The notes under the pieces are model-generated. The model made no database searches. It was not told the origin of the DNA and was given only the letters and a program-made list of their open reading frames with translations. Below are positions 16,330-25,145 of a stretch of DNA of 37,911 nt, one piece after another. Position 1 is the first letter of the stretch. Every line of letters begins with the position of its first letter. The DNA is taken from positions 1 through 37,911 of the forward strand of contig NZ_JRJG01000020.1 of the NCBI RefSeq assembly GCF_000759435.1, given 5' to 3'. Position numbers and translations under genes: made by a program. This DNA comes from Hoeflea sp. BAL378 (GTDB lineage: Bacteria; Pseudomonadota; Alphaproteobacteria; Rhizobiales; Rhizobiaceae).

Positions 16330-17463
16330 TTAAGCCTCCGCGATTTTTTCCAGAACAGTCTCGAGCCTGGCCACAGTGCCGTCGACATCGCCCAGCTTGT
16401 CGAGCCCGAAGAGGCCCAGGCGGAAGGTACGGAAATCGGCGGGCTCGTCGCACATCAGCGGTACGCCGGCGGCGATCTGCATCCCTTCGGCGGAGAACTT
16501 CTTTCCGTTCTGGAACTCTGGATCCTTTGTGTAGCTCACCACCACGCCGGGCGCCTCGAAGCCATCGGCCGCAACCGACTTGAAGCCGCGCCGGGAGAGG
16601 AGCGCGCGGACCTTGCGGCCGAGCTCCCACTGCCGCTCGCGGGCCAGATCGAAGCCGAAATCGCGGGTCTCGACCATCCGGTCGCGGAACACCTTGAGCG
16701 CGTCCGTCGGCATGGTCGAATGATAGGCATGGCCGCCGCCGACATAGGCCTGCATGATGTCGTGCCACTTCCTGAGATCCACCGCGAAGCTCGTGCTCTT
16801 GGTCTCGCCGAGCCGGTCGAGCGCGCGGGCGCCGAGCATGACGAGGCCGGCGCAGGGCGAGGCGCTCCAGCCCTTCTGCGGGGCGGAGATCAGCACGTCG
16901 ACGCCGGTGGCCTTCATGTCGACCCAGATGCAGCCCGAGGCGATGCAATCGAGCACGAAGAGGGCGCCGACATCGCGGGCGGCTTCTGAGATGGCCTTGA
17001 GATATTCGTCGGGAAGGATGACGCCGGACGAGGTTTCCACATGCGGCGCGAACACCACGCTGGGGCGCATCTCGCGGATTTTTGCGGTGACTTCCTCGAT
17101 CGGTTGCGGCGCGAAGGCCGAGGTGCTCTCGTTGCCGGTCTGGCTCGCCTTGATCACGGTGGTCTCGGCGGGAATGGCGCCCATGTCGAAGATCTGGGTC
17201 CAGCGATAGGAGAACCAGCCGTTGCGGATGACCATGACATTGGCGTCGGTGGCGAACTGGCGGGCGACCGCTTCCATGGCGAAGGTCCCGCCGCCCGGCA
17301 CGATCACGGCCGCATCGGCCTGGTAGACCTCGCAGAGCATGGCGTTGAGGTCGGTCATGACCCGCTGGAACGATTTCGACATGTGGTTGAGCGAGCGATC
17401 GGTGAATACCACCGAGAACTCCATCAGGCCATCGGGGTCCACGGGGGAAGCGGTCATGGGCAT
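16330..17463 (-). CDS. Class V aminotransferase, alanine/serine-glyoxylate type
   Basis: 377-residue PLP enzyme of fold type I. Seen: PGGGTFAMEAVARQF (56-70), the phosphate-binding region, HVETSSGVILP (141-151), VLDCIASG with D172 contacting the PLP ring, and SAPQKGWSASP (193-203) with K197 as the Schiff-base Lys. This matches the alanine-glyoxylate/serine-glyoxylate aminotransferase group; the exact donor and acceptor cannot be decided. The ATG at 17463 (MPMTAS) has AGGAGA seven bases upstream. It ends 24 bp from the exonuclease fusion, tail to tail, and diverges from the crotonase gene. Confidence 0.88.
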   Translation of the reverse strand: MPMTASPVDPDGLMEFSVVFTDRSLNHMSKSFQRVMTDLNAMLCEVYQADAAVIVPGGGTFAMEAVARQFATDANVMVIRNGWFSYRWTQIFDMGAIPAETTVIKASQTGNESTSAFAPQPIEEVTAKIREMRPSVVFAPHVETSSGVILPDEYLKAISEAARDVGALFVLDCIASGCIWVDMKATGVDVLISAPQKGWSASPCAGLVMLGARALDRLGETKSTSFAVDLRKWHDIMQAYVGGGHAYHSTMPTDALKVFRDRMVETRDFGFDLARERQWELGRKVRALLSRRGFKSVAADGFEAPGVVVSYTKDPEFQNGKKFSAEGMQIAAGVPLMCDEPADFRTFRLGLFGLDKLGDVDGTVARLETVLEKIAEA

Positions 17464-17662
17464 GCGGTCGTCTCCTGTTGGCGATGGCCCGCTTTGCGCA
17501 GGCGTGAGCCATGCTATAGGCCTGTTTTTTGAAAGATTGAAGGCGCGGCCCGGCGATTTGCCGGCCGTCGCGGGCGCCTGCGGACCGGATTCCGCGCCGC
17601 CCGCGCCAGAGCCGCCCGAGGAAGCCATGCCGCGCGGCGGCATCGAAAGAGAGGAGACCGCC

Positions 17663-18493
17663 ATGACCTACGCCTGTTTCACGCTCGGGATCACTGACCA
17701 CATCGCCCATATCCGCTTCAACCGGCCCGACAAGGCCAATTCGATGACGATGGCGTTCTGGAAGGAACTGCCCGACGCGGTGAACCGCATTTCCACCTCT
17801 GCCGAGGCGCGGGTTATCGTGATTTCCGCGGAGGGCAAGCACTTCACCTCGGGCATGGACATTTCGGTGTTCATGGAGGGCGGGCTCGATGGCGATCCGA
17901 AGAATCCGCAGGTGTCGGCCGAGGCGTTCCGCTACAAGATCAAGGCGCTGCAGGAGACGTTTTCGGCGCTCGAACGCGCCCGCCAGCCGGTGCTGGCGGC
18001 GATCCAGGGCGGGGCCATCGGCGCGGGCGTCGACCTGGCGACGGCCTGCGACTGCCGCTATGCCTCGGCGGATGCGTTCTTCGCGGTCCAGGAAACGGCC
18101 ATCGGCATGACAGCCGATGTCGGCACCTTCCCGCGGCTCATGCGCCTGATCCCCGAAGGCTGGGCGCGGCAGATGGCCTATACAGCCGAGCGGCTGCCGG
18201 CCGAGAAGGCCAGGGAGATCGGTCTTGTCAACGAGGTGTTCGAGACCCATGAGGCGCTGCTTGAGGGCGTGATGGCGATCGCCCGCAAGATCGCCCAGCA
18301 TTCGCCGCTGGCGGTGGCCGGCTGCAAGGCGATGGCGAACTACGCCCGCGATCATTCGACCGCCGATGCGCTCGACTATGTCGCGGTGTGGAACGCGGCG
18401 ATGCTGCGCCCCGACGACATCAGGGAAGCCTATCTCGCCAAAAGCGAGAAACGGGAGCCGGTGTTTGACGATCTCAAGCCTGTGCAGCGCTGA
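17663..18493 (+). CDS. Crotonase family protein, delta3,5-delta2,4-dienoyl-CoA isomerase type
   Basis: 276-residue enoyl-CoA hydratase/isomerase superfamily protein. The oxyanion-hole stretch HFTSGMDISVF (60-70) and IQGGAIGAGVDLATACD (114-130) are present. Three acidic residues, D124, E144 and D152, match the Asp-Glu-Asp triad of dienoyl-CoA isomerase (ECH1) in identity and in spacing (20 and 8), and ADVGT follows as in ECH1. Such enzymes isomerise 3,5-dienoyl-CoA to 2,4-dienoyl-CoA in beta-oxidation of unsaturated fatty acids with odd-numbered double bonds. A generic enoyl-CoA hydratase would need a Glu pair not seen here. The ATG at 17663 follows GAGGAG. No other beta-oxidation gene is in the window. 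Confidence 0.87.
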   Translation: MTYACFTLGITDHIAHIRFNRPDKANSMTMAFWKELPDAVNRISTSAEARVIVISAEGKHFTSGMDISVFMEGGLDGDPKNPQVSAEAFRYKIKALQETFSALERARQPVLAAIQGGAIGAGVDLATACDCRYASADAFFAVQETAIGMTADVGTFPRLMRLIPEGWARQMAYTAERLPAEKAREIGLVNEVFETHEALLEGVMAIARKIAQHSPLAVAGCKAMANYARDHSTADALDYVAVWNAAMLRPDDIREAYLAKSEKREPVFDDLKPVQR

Positions 18494-18503
18494 GCGGAGG
18501 ACG

Positions 18504-19499
18504 TCAGAGTTTCTGGTTGGTGCGCGCCAGGCGGCGTTCCCAGGCGAGCGCGCTGCCGACGATCTGGTCGAGATCGTCGAGCTTCGGCGTCCAGTCGAGC
18601 ACCATGCGGGCGCGGCTCGAATCGGCGACTGAGGTGACGATGTCGCCCGGCCGGCGCGCGGCGATGCGGATCTCGAAATCGCGCCCGCTCAACCGCTTCA
18701 CCGAATCGAGCACTTCGCGCACCGTGTAGCCGCGGCCATAGCCGCAATTGGCGATGATGCTCTGCCCGCCCGCGCGCAGATAGGTGAGTGCGTTCATATG
18801 GGCGGCGACGAGGTCGCTCACATGGATGAAATCGCGCACGCAGGTGCCGTCGCGGGTCGGGTAATCTGTGCCGAACACCTCGATGCCGTCGCGCTTGCCC
18901 ATCGCCGCTTCGGTGGCGACCTTGATCAGGTTGGCCGCACCCCGGGTCGATTGCCCGGTGCGGCCTTGCGGATCGGCGCCGGAGACGTTGAAATAGCGAA
19001 GTGCTGCGTAGCGAAAGTCATGGGCGGCTGCCGCGTCGGCGAGCATGCGCTCGGTCATCAGCTTGGAAAGGCCATAGGGCGATTCCGGCAGGGTCGGCGC
19101 GGCCTCCGAAACCGGACCGTCGCTGACCGGGCTGCCATAGACCGCCGCGGTGGAGGAGAAGACGAACTTGTCGACGCCGTTCTCGATCGCGGTGCGGATC
19201 AGGGCCAGGGAATTGGCGGTGTTGTTCTGGTAGTAGCCGAGCGGATCGGCGATGGATTCCGGGACCGAGATGGATCCGGCGAAATGCACGATCGCGTCCA
19301 CGCCATGATTGCGGATAATGCCGGCCACGGTTTGCGTGTCGGCGATGTCGGCGCGGATCAGCCTGGCCTCCGGCGCCACGGCCCATTCGAAGCCGGTGGA
19401 CAGCCGGTCGATGACGACGACCTCCTCACCGGCGTCGAGCAGCGCCCAGACCATGTGGCTGCCGATATATCCTGCTCCGCCCGTCACCAGAACCGTCAT
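18504..19499 (-). CDS. galE: UDP-glucose 4-epimerase
   Basis: 331-residue extended short-chain dehydrogenase that interconverts UDP-glucose and UDP-galactose, supplying sugars for envelope or exopolysaccharide. Seen: NAD loop VTGGAGYIGSH (5-15), FSSTAAVYG (114-122) with the catalytic Ser/Thr, YGLSK with Y142 and K146, YFNVSGADPQG, and DGTCVRDFIHVSDLV (in two parts: DGTCVRDFIH and VSDLV). The start is ATG 19499; the longer in-frame frame upstream lacks a GalE-like N-terminus. It ends 10 bp from the crotonase stop, tail to tail, and lies 95 bp after the class I aminotransferase gene. Confidence 0.94.
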   Translation of the reverse strand: MTVLVTGGAGYIGSHMVWALLDAGEEVVVIDRLSTGFEWAVAPEARLIRADIADTQTVAGIIRNHGVDAIVHFAGSISVPESIADPLGYYQNNTANSLALIRTAIENGVDKFVFSSTAAVYGSPVSDGPVSEAAPTLPESPYGLSKLMTERMLADAAAAHDFRYAALRYFNVSGADPQGRTGQSTRGAANLIKVATEAAMGKRDGIEVFGTDYPTRDGTCVRDFIHVSDLVAAHMNALTYLRAGGQSIIANCGYGRGYTVREVLDSVKRLSGRDFEIRIAARRPGDIVTSVADSSRARMVLDWTPKLDDLDQIVGSALAWERRLARTNQKL

Positions 19500-19594
19500 G
19501 CCAACCCCTTGATGGTGCTTCCACCAGCGCAGGATGACCCTCAAGTTTCAAGAAACCGTGAATCGCCGCTGTGCCTCTCCGGGGCAGGCGAGGC

Positions 19595-20761
19595 TCAGAG
19601 CGCGGAGATATAGGCCGCAAGCCTTCCGGCCGCTTCCTCGACATGGTCGAGCCGGCGCAGGAAACAGGCGCGCAGGAAGCTCGATCCGCCGGCGCCGAAG
19701 GCCGTGCCCGGGGCAAGGCCGACATTGGCGCGGTCGACGATGTCGATCGCCGCGCCGCGTGTGTCGGTTATGCCGTCGATGCGGAAGAAGGCATAGAACG
19801 CGCCGTCGGGCTTCTGGGTGACGACGCGGTTGGTGCCGGTCAGCGCATCGCAGAACAGGTCGCGCGCCGCCGTCGCCTTGGCGATCTGCGCCTCGAGGAA
19901 GGCGTCGCCGTGCTCGAGCGCCGCCAGCGCACCCTTCTGCAGGAACTGGGGGACGCCGGAGGTCTGGTACTGGACGCTGTTTTCGAGCACCTGGATGATC
20001 GACGGCGGCGCCACGATCCAGCCCGTCCGCCAGCCGGTCATCGACCAGTTCTTGGAGAAGGTGTTGACGAACATGATCCGGTCGGTGTCGTCCATGATGT
20101 CGAGGAAGGACGGCGCGCGCGCGCCTGCATAGAAGAAGCGGCTGTAGATCTCGTCGGCGATGATCCAGAGCCCGTGCTTGCGGGCGAGATCGAGGATCGC
20201 CACGAGATCCTCGCGCGTCGCCGTCCAGCCGGTGGGGTTGGAGGGCGAGTTGATGAACAGGGCGCGGGTCCTGGGCGTGAGCGCGGCGGCGATCCGGTCG
20301 GGATCGATGCTCCAGCGTCCATTGGCGTAGTCAAGGGTCGCGCCAACCGCGACGCCGCCCGACATGCCGAGCGCGGCGGCGAAATTCGGCCAGGCGGGCG
20401 TGATCTGGATGACTTCGTCGCCCGGGTCGACGACGGCCTCGATGGCGATCTTGATCGCCTGCATGCCGGATCCCGTGACGCAGAAGGCGTCGAGCGGCAG
20501 GGTCCTGCCGAAATGGCGGGCATGGTAGTCGGCGAGCGCCTGCCTGAGTTCGGGAATGCCGCGCTGCCAGGTGTAGAAGGTCTCGCCCGCGAGCAGGGCC
20601 TCCGCCGCCGGCCGGCTGATGAAGTCGGGCGTCGGCTCGTCGCCCTCGCCCGCCCAGAGCGGGATCAGCCCCGGCTTGAGGCGGCCGTGGTTGGCGACCG
20701 CGACAATGCCGCTTTCGGGGGACTGGATGGCGCGGCGGCTCAGGCTGTCGAACTGGTTCAT
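19595..20761 (-). CDS. Class I pyridoxal phosphate aminotransferase
   Basis: 388-residue fold-type-I aminotransferase (AspC/TyrB-like, subgroup I-beta or I-gamma). Seen: WAGEGDEPTPDFI, YTWQRGIPELRQAL (63-76), VTGSGMQAIKIA (95-106), NSPSNPTGW (171-179) with N175, IIADEIYSRF (200-209) with D203 and Y206, and NTFSKNWSMTGWRTGW (233-248) with K237 as PLP Lys. Donor specificity (aspartate, alanine, aromatic amino acid) cannot be assigned. The ATG at 20761 has GGAGTCCGCC before it. mscL lies upstream behind a terminator, so this gene starts its own unit, possibly with galE. Confidence 0.9.
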   Translation of the reverse strand: MNQFDSLSRRAIQSPESGIVAVANHGRLKPGLIPLWAGEGDEPTPDFISRPAAEALLAGETFYTWQRGIPELRQALADYHARHFGRTLPLDAFCVTGSGMQAIKIAIEAVVDPGDEVIQITPAWPNFAAALGMSGGVAVGATLDYANGRWSIDPDRIAAALTPRTRALFINSPSNPTGWTATREDLVAILDLARKHGLWIIADEIYSRFFYAGARAPSFLDIMDDTDRIMFVNTFSKNWSMTGWRTGWIVAPPSIIQVLENSVQYQTSGVPQFLQKGALAALEHGDAFLEAQIAKATAARDLFCDALTGTNRVVTQKPDGAFYAFFRIDGITDTRGAAIDIVDRANVGLAPGTAFGAGGSSFLRACFLRRLDHVEEAAGRLAAYISAL

Positions 20762-20868
20762 GGCGGACTCCGTTTGCCTCTCTTAGCCGGTCCCGCCGCC
20801 TCCCGCATCAGCCGAGGCGTCATGGATCAATGGATTTTTGTGATGAAACCGCGCCGCCACCGCAAAGC

Positions 20869-20895
20869 AAAACCCCGGCGCGGAGGCCGGGGTTT
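20869..20895 (-). terminator. Intrinsic terminator after mscL
   Basis: AAACCCCGGC (20870-20879) and GCCGGGGTTT (20886-20895) form a perfect 10-bp stem with a 6-base loop. On the minus strand the stem ends in TTTT. It lies 39 bp beyond the mscL stop and would separate mscL from the aminotransferase gene. Confidence 0.8.
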
Positions 20896-20933
20896 CGGAT
20901 GCGGTCATCGGCCTCGCAAGGCCGTGGGTGGCT

Positions 20934-21353
20934 TCAGGCCCGGGCTTTGAGCAGATCGCGGATTTCGGTAAGCAGGGCGATGTCCGCCGGAGGGGCGGCC
21001 GGCTTCTCCGGCGCGGCCTGTTCCTTGATGCGGATCGAGTTGACCGCCTTGACCATCAGAAAAATGATCCAGGCGAGGATCAGGAAATTGATCAGGACGG
21101 TGAGAAAATTGCCATAGGCAAAGACGGCGCCCTGTTCCCGGGCCGCTTCCAGCGTCGTCGCCGTCACGCCTCCCGCCAGCGGAATGAAGTAGTTAGAAAA
21201 ATCCGCGCCGCCGAAAATCGCGCCGACGATCGGCATGATGATGTCGTCGACCATGGACGACACGATCAGCCCGAAGGCGCCACCGATGATGACGCCGACG
21301 GCGAGGTCCATGACATTACCCTTGGCGATAAACGCCTTGAATTCGTTCAGCAT
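20934..21353 (-). CDS. mscL: Large-conductance mechanosensitive channel
   Basis: 139-residue inner-membrane channel that opens under membrane tension to release solutes in osmotic downshock. Seen: amphipathic N-terminus [20 protein letters not shown], first membrane helix with [20 protein letters not shown] (pore-lining Gly/Ala), periplasmic loop, second helix with [19 protein letters not shown], and the C-terminal helical bundle ending [13 protein letters not shown]. The ATG at 21353 is chosen because AAGGAG (complement of 21363-21368) is nine bases away. The TTG two codons earlier is too near that site. Length is normal. Confidence 0.97.
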   Translation of the reverse strand: MLNEFKAFIAKGNVMDLAVGVIIGGAFGLIVSSMVDDIIMPIVGAIFGGADFSNYFIPLAGGVTATTLEAAREQGAVFAYGNFLTVLINFLILAWIIFLMVKAVNSIRIKEQAAPEKPAAPPADIALLTEIRDLLKARA

Positions 21354-21579
21354 GTTCAATCACTCCTTGTGGCGCGGATGTCCCTCTTGCTGCCTGGGCA
21401 CGCGCCTCGCCCTCGCTCGCATGCAAATTTTCTAACATACTTGGCCGTTCAGGAAACCGGCATTTTTGCGGGTCGAAAGAGGCTGCCTGCCGCCAGGCCT
21501 GCTGGACCAAAGGCTCCCTTGTTTGCCGGCCTGATCGGTCTATGCTTGGCTGCGGAGGATTGGAGGGGAGCGCATACCA

Positions 21580-24500
21580 ATGATGCCCGGCTGGCTGGTT
21601 TTCGGATCGGCGCTTTTCTATCTGCTGATGCTGTTCGCCATCGCCACCTATGGCGACCGGTCGGCGCGCCAGCGGCGGATGCGCACGGCGGGCCGGCCGA
21701 TCATCTATTCGCTCAGCCTCGCCATCTACTGCACCTCGTGGACCTATTTCGGCGGCGTCGGCCTGGCGGCGTCGCGCGGGCTCGAATTCACCGCGATCTA
21801 TATCGGCCCGATCCTGATGTTCACGCTCGGCATGCCGATCCTCAGGCGGATCGTCACCCTGGCGAAAGCCGAAAAGCTCACCTCGATCGCCGATTTCATG
21901 GCGGCGCGCTACGGCAAGAGCCCGATGGTGGCGGCGCTGGTGGCGCTGATCGCGGTGATCGGCACCATTCCCTACATCGCGCTGCAGCTCAAGGCGGTCT
22001 CCTCGTCGGTGGCGGTGCTGGTGGACGTGGAGCAGTTGAACCGGGTCACCGAGACCTTCTTCCTGTCCGACATCTCCTTCTTCGTCACCTTGGTGCTGGC
22101 GGCCTTCGCGGCGATCTTCGGCACCCGCCACACCGACGCCACCGAGCACCAGGACGGGCTCATTCTCGCCATCGCCATGGAATCGCTGGTCAAGCTGCTG
22201 GCCTTCACGCTGGTCGGGCTGTCGGTGGTCTTCGTCATGTATGACGGTCCCTGGGACCTGTTCGCGGCCGCGGTCTCCCATGCCGAGGTGATGAGCGCGC
22301 TCACCTACGAGACACCGCCGCTGCGCTGGGGCCTGCTGATCGTGCTCTCGGCCTTCGCCATCATCCTGCTGCCGCGCCAGTTCCACGTGGCGGTGGTGGA
22401 GAACCGGACTCCCGGCGAACTCAGGCTGGCGGGCTGGCTCTTGCCGCTCTATCTCATCGCCATCAACATCTTCGTGCTGCCGGTGGCGATCGCCGGCGTG
22501 CTGCAGTTCGGATCGGGCGGCGCCAGCGACCTGTTCGTCCTCGCCCTGCCGATGACAAACGACATGCCGATGGTGGCGCTGATCACCTTCATCGGCGGCT
22601 TCTCCGCCGCCACCGCGATGGTCATCGTCGCCTCGGTGGCGGTGGCGATCATGGTGTCCAACGACATCATCGTCCCGGTGGTGCTGAGGCGGCGCAACCG
22701 GCGCGGCCAGGGCGGCGATTTCTCGAGCCTGATCCTGACCATCCGGCGCACCGCGATCGTCGGCATCCTGCTGCTGGGTTTTGCCTATTATCGTGCCGCC
22801 GACATCAATGCCGGGCTCGCCTCGATCGGGCTTCTGTCCTTCGCGGCGATCGCGCAGCTCGCACCGTCCTTCTTCGGCGGCCTGTTCTGGCGCCAGGCCA
22901 ATGCCAGGGGCGCGGTCGCGGGCCTCTCCTGCGGGATCGGCATCTGGGCCTATGTGCTGATGCTTCCGAGCCTCGGCGGGCCGGACAACAGCCACCTGGC
23001 TGCAGCCATCCTCGATTTCATCATTCCCGGCACGCAGAGCTTCACCGCGCCGGGGTCGGATCCGTTGTTCAACGCCGTCGTGCTGAGCCTGATTGCCAAT
23101 TGTCTCGCCTATGTCATCGGCTCGCTGTCGCGGCGGCCGAAATCCATCGAGCGGATCCAGGCCGCCATGTTCATCCCCGAAAGCCGCAGGCTTACCACCT
23201 CGGGGAGAAGCTGGAAGACCAAGGTCACCGTCGCCGACCTCAAGCAGACCATCAGTCGCTATCTCGGCCACGAGCGCACGGAACGCTCGTTCCATTCGCA
23301 CGAACGCGCCATCGGCCGCTGGATCAACGCCGACGATCCGGCCGACATGGGGCTGTTGCGCTTCGCCGAGCAACTGCTGGGCAGCGCCATCGGCTCGGCC
23401 TCGGCGCGGCTTGTGCTGTCGCTCTTGTTCGAGCGCGCCGACGACATTCCCGGAGACACCGCGCGGCTGCTCGACGAGGCCTCGGAGGCGCTGCAGTACA
23501 ATCGCGACCTGCTGCAGACCGCGCTCGGGCAGATGAACCAGGGCATCACCGTGTTCGACAGCACCAACCGGCTCACCGTCTGGAACAAGCGGTTCCGCTC
23601 GCTGCTGGAACTGCCCGAACATGTGGGCCAGGTCGGCTTTCCGCTCGAAAACATCATCTCGATGCTGGTCGAGCGCGGCGACATCAAGGCTGGCGAGGAG
23701 CAGGACGTGGTCGACCGGTTCCTGGTCATGGACACCGCCTTTTCGCTGACCATCGGGCCGGAGAAGCGGATCATCGAGATCCGTTCCAACCCGATGCCCG
23801 ACAGCGGCATCGTCACCACCTATGCCGACATCACCGAGCGGGTCGCCGCCGACATGGCGCTGAAGCAGGCCAACGAGACGCTGGAGCAGCGCGTGACCAA
23901 GCGCACCGCCGAACTGATGCGGGTGAACCGGGAACTGGAAAAAGCGCAGTTGACGGCGGAGGAAGCCAATATCGGCAAGACCCGGTTCCTGGCCGCGGCC
24001 GGCCACGACATCCTGCAGCCGCTCAACGCCGCGCGGCTCTATTCCTCGACGCTGGTGGAGCGGCTCGGCAACTCGCCCAACCAGAAGCTGGTGCAGAACA
24101 TCGATTCCTCGCTGGAATCGGTGGAGGCGATCCTGGGCGCGGTGCTCGATATCTCCCGGCTCGACACCGGTGCGATGAAGCCGCAACTGGCGAGCTTCCC
24201 GCTCAACGACCTGCTGCAGCGGGTGGTGACCGACTTCGCGCCGGTGGCGCGGGAGAAGAACCTGCGGTTCACGGTGATGCCGACCAGCGTCTATGTGCGC
24301 TCCGATCCCAACCTTCTGCGCCGGCTGGTGCAGAACCTGGTCTCGAACGCCATCAAATACACCCGCGAAGGCCGGGTGCTGGTGGGCGTGCGGCGGCGCG
24401 GCGACAAGGTTATCATCCAGGTCATCGACACCGGCATCGGCATTCCCTCAACCAAGTTCCGCACCGTGTTCCGCGAATTCGCGCGGCTGGAAGAGGGCGC

Positions 24501-25080
24501 GCGCACAGCCTCCGGTCTGGGGCTCGGCCTGTCGATCGTCGACCGCATCGCCCGGGTGCTCAAGCATTCGGTCGACATCTCCTCGCAATCGGGAAAGGGC
24601 ACCGAGTTCCGGGTGGAACTGCCGCTCGAAACCAATGTCAAGCGCATCCAGGCGCAGCCCAAGCGCAGCGCCGCCGATCAGGCCGGCTCGAACCTCAAGG
24701 GTCTCAGGGTGCTGTGCATCGACAACGAACCGAAGATCCTGGAGGGCATGACGCTGCTGCTCAGCGGCTGGGGCTGCTCGGTGCTGCCGGCGGGCTCGCT
24801 CGCCGAAAGCCTGGAAATCGCCGAGACCGAGGATGCGCCGGACGTCATCTTCGCCGATTACCACCTCGATGACGGCACCGGGCTCGAGACCATCGTGGCG
24901 CTGCGCAGCCTGTGGAAGATGGATATCCCGGCGCTGCTGGTGACCGCCGACCGGACGCCGGAGGTGCGCGCCACCGCGGACGCGGAGCGCATCGCCGTGC
25001 AGAACAAGCCGATCAAGCCGGCGGCGCTGCGCGCCTTCCTCAACCAGGTGACGGTGACGCGGCGCACCGCCGCGGAATAG
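21580..25080 (+). CDS. crbS: CrbS-type hybrid histidine kinase with SSS transporter domain
   Basis: 1166-residue membrane sensor. Residues ~1-510: an SLC5/SSS transporter-like domain of about 13 helices, starting MMPGWLVFGSALFYLLMLF. Residues ~545-640: STAC domain (VTVADLKQTISRYLG, AEQLLGSAIGSASARLVLSL, NRDLLQTALGQMNQG). Residues ~640-760: PAS domain, then a coiled coil (MALKQANETLEQRVTKRTAE). Kinase core: AAAGHDILQPLNAARL with H809, NLVSNAIKYT, DTGIGIP and GLGLGLSIV. Receiver: D1093 in IFADYHLDDG, KPIKP near the end. This is the architecture of CrbS (MxtR), which with CrbR controls the acetate switch (acs, symporters) in Vibrio and Pseudomonas. The ATG at 21580 is preceded by GGAGGGG at 11 bases. 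The acetate role here is by analogy. Confidence 0.88.
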   Translation: MMPGWLVFGSALFYLLMLFAIATYGDRSARQRRMRTAGRPIIYSLSLAIYCTSWTYFGGVGLAASRGLEFTAIYIGPILMFTLGMPILRRIVTLAKAEKLTSIADFMAARYGKSPMVAALVALIAVIGTIPYIALQLKAVSSSVAVLVDVEQLNRVTETFFLSDISFFVTLVLAAFAAIFGTRHTDATEHQDGLILAIAMESLVKLLAFTLVGLSVVFVMYDGPWDLFAAAVSHAEVMSALTYETPPLRWGLLIVLSAFAIILLPRQFHVAVVENRTPGELRLAGWLLPLYLIAINIFVLPVAIAGVLQFGSGGASDLFVLALPMTNDMPMVALITFIGGFSAATAMVIVASVAVAIMVSNDIIVPVVLRRRNRRGQGGDFSSLILTIRRTAIVGILLLGFAYYRAADINAGLASIGLLSFAAIAQLAPSFFGGLFWRQANARGAVAGLSCGIGIWAYVLMLPSLGGPDNSHLAAAILDFIIPGTQSFTAPGSDPLFNAVVLSLIANCLAYVIGSLSRRPKSIERIQAAMFIPESRRLTTSGRSWKTKVTVADLKQTISRYLGHERTERSFHSHERAIGRWINADDPADMGLLRFAEQLLGSAIGSASARLVLSLLFERADDIPGDTARLLDEASEALQYNRDLLQTALGQMNQGITVFDSTNRLTVWNKRFRSLLELPEHVGQVGFPLENIISMLVERGDIKAGEEQDVVDRFLVMDTAFSLTIGPEKRIIEIRSNPMPDSGIVTTYADITERVAADMALKQANETLEQRVTKRTAELMRVNRELEKAQLTAEEANIGKTRFLAAAGHDILQPLNAARLYSSTLVERLGNSPNQKLVQNIDSSLESVEAILGAVLDISRLDTGAMKPQLASFPLNDLLQRVVTDFAPVAREKNLRFTVMPTSVYVRSDPNLLRRLVQNLVSNAIKYTREGRVLVGVRRRGDKVIIQVIDTGIGIPSTKFRTVFREFARLEEGARTASGLGLGLSIVDRIARVLKHSVDISSQSGKGTEFRVELPLETNVKRIQAQPKRSAADQAGSNLKGLRVLCIDNEPKILEGMTLLLSGWGCSVLPAGSLAESLEIAETEDAPDVIFADYHLDDGTGLETIVALRSLWKMDIPALLVTADRTPEVRATADAERIAVQNKPIKPAALRAFLNQVTVTRRTAAE

Positions 25081-25145
25081 GGCCTGCCCTGCACTTCAGG
25101 GCGCACTTCGCCGGCGGGCCGCCTTCCTTGCGGCCGGAGCGCCGG

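Noticed and set aside
21316-24186. 956-residue open frame on the minus strand opposite the hybrid kinase
   Set aside because: Its translation is rich in Arg, Gly, Asp, His and Gln without any domain, while the plus-strand frame codes for a complete CrbS-type kinase. Such antisense frames are expected in GC-rich DNA.
25086-25102. Six-bp hairpin between the convergent kinase and regulator genes
   Set aside because: The stem is short and has no T tract on either strand, so it is not called a terminator.
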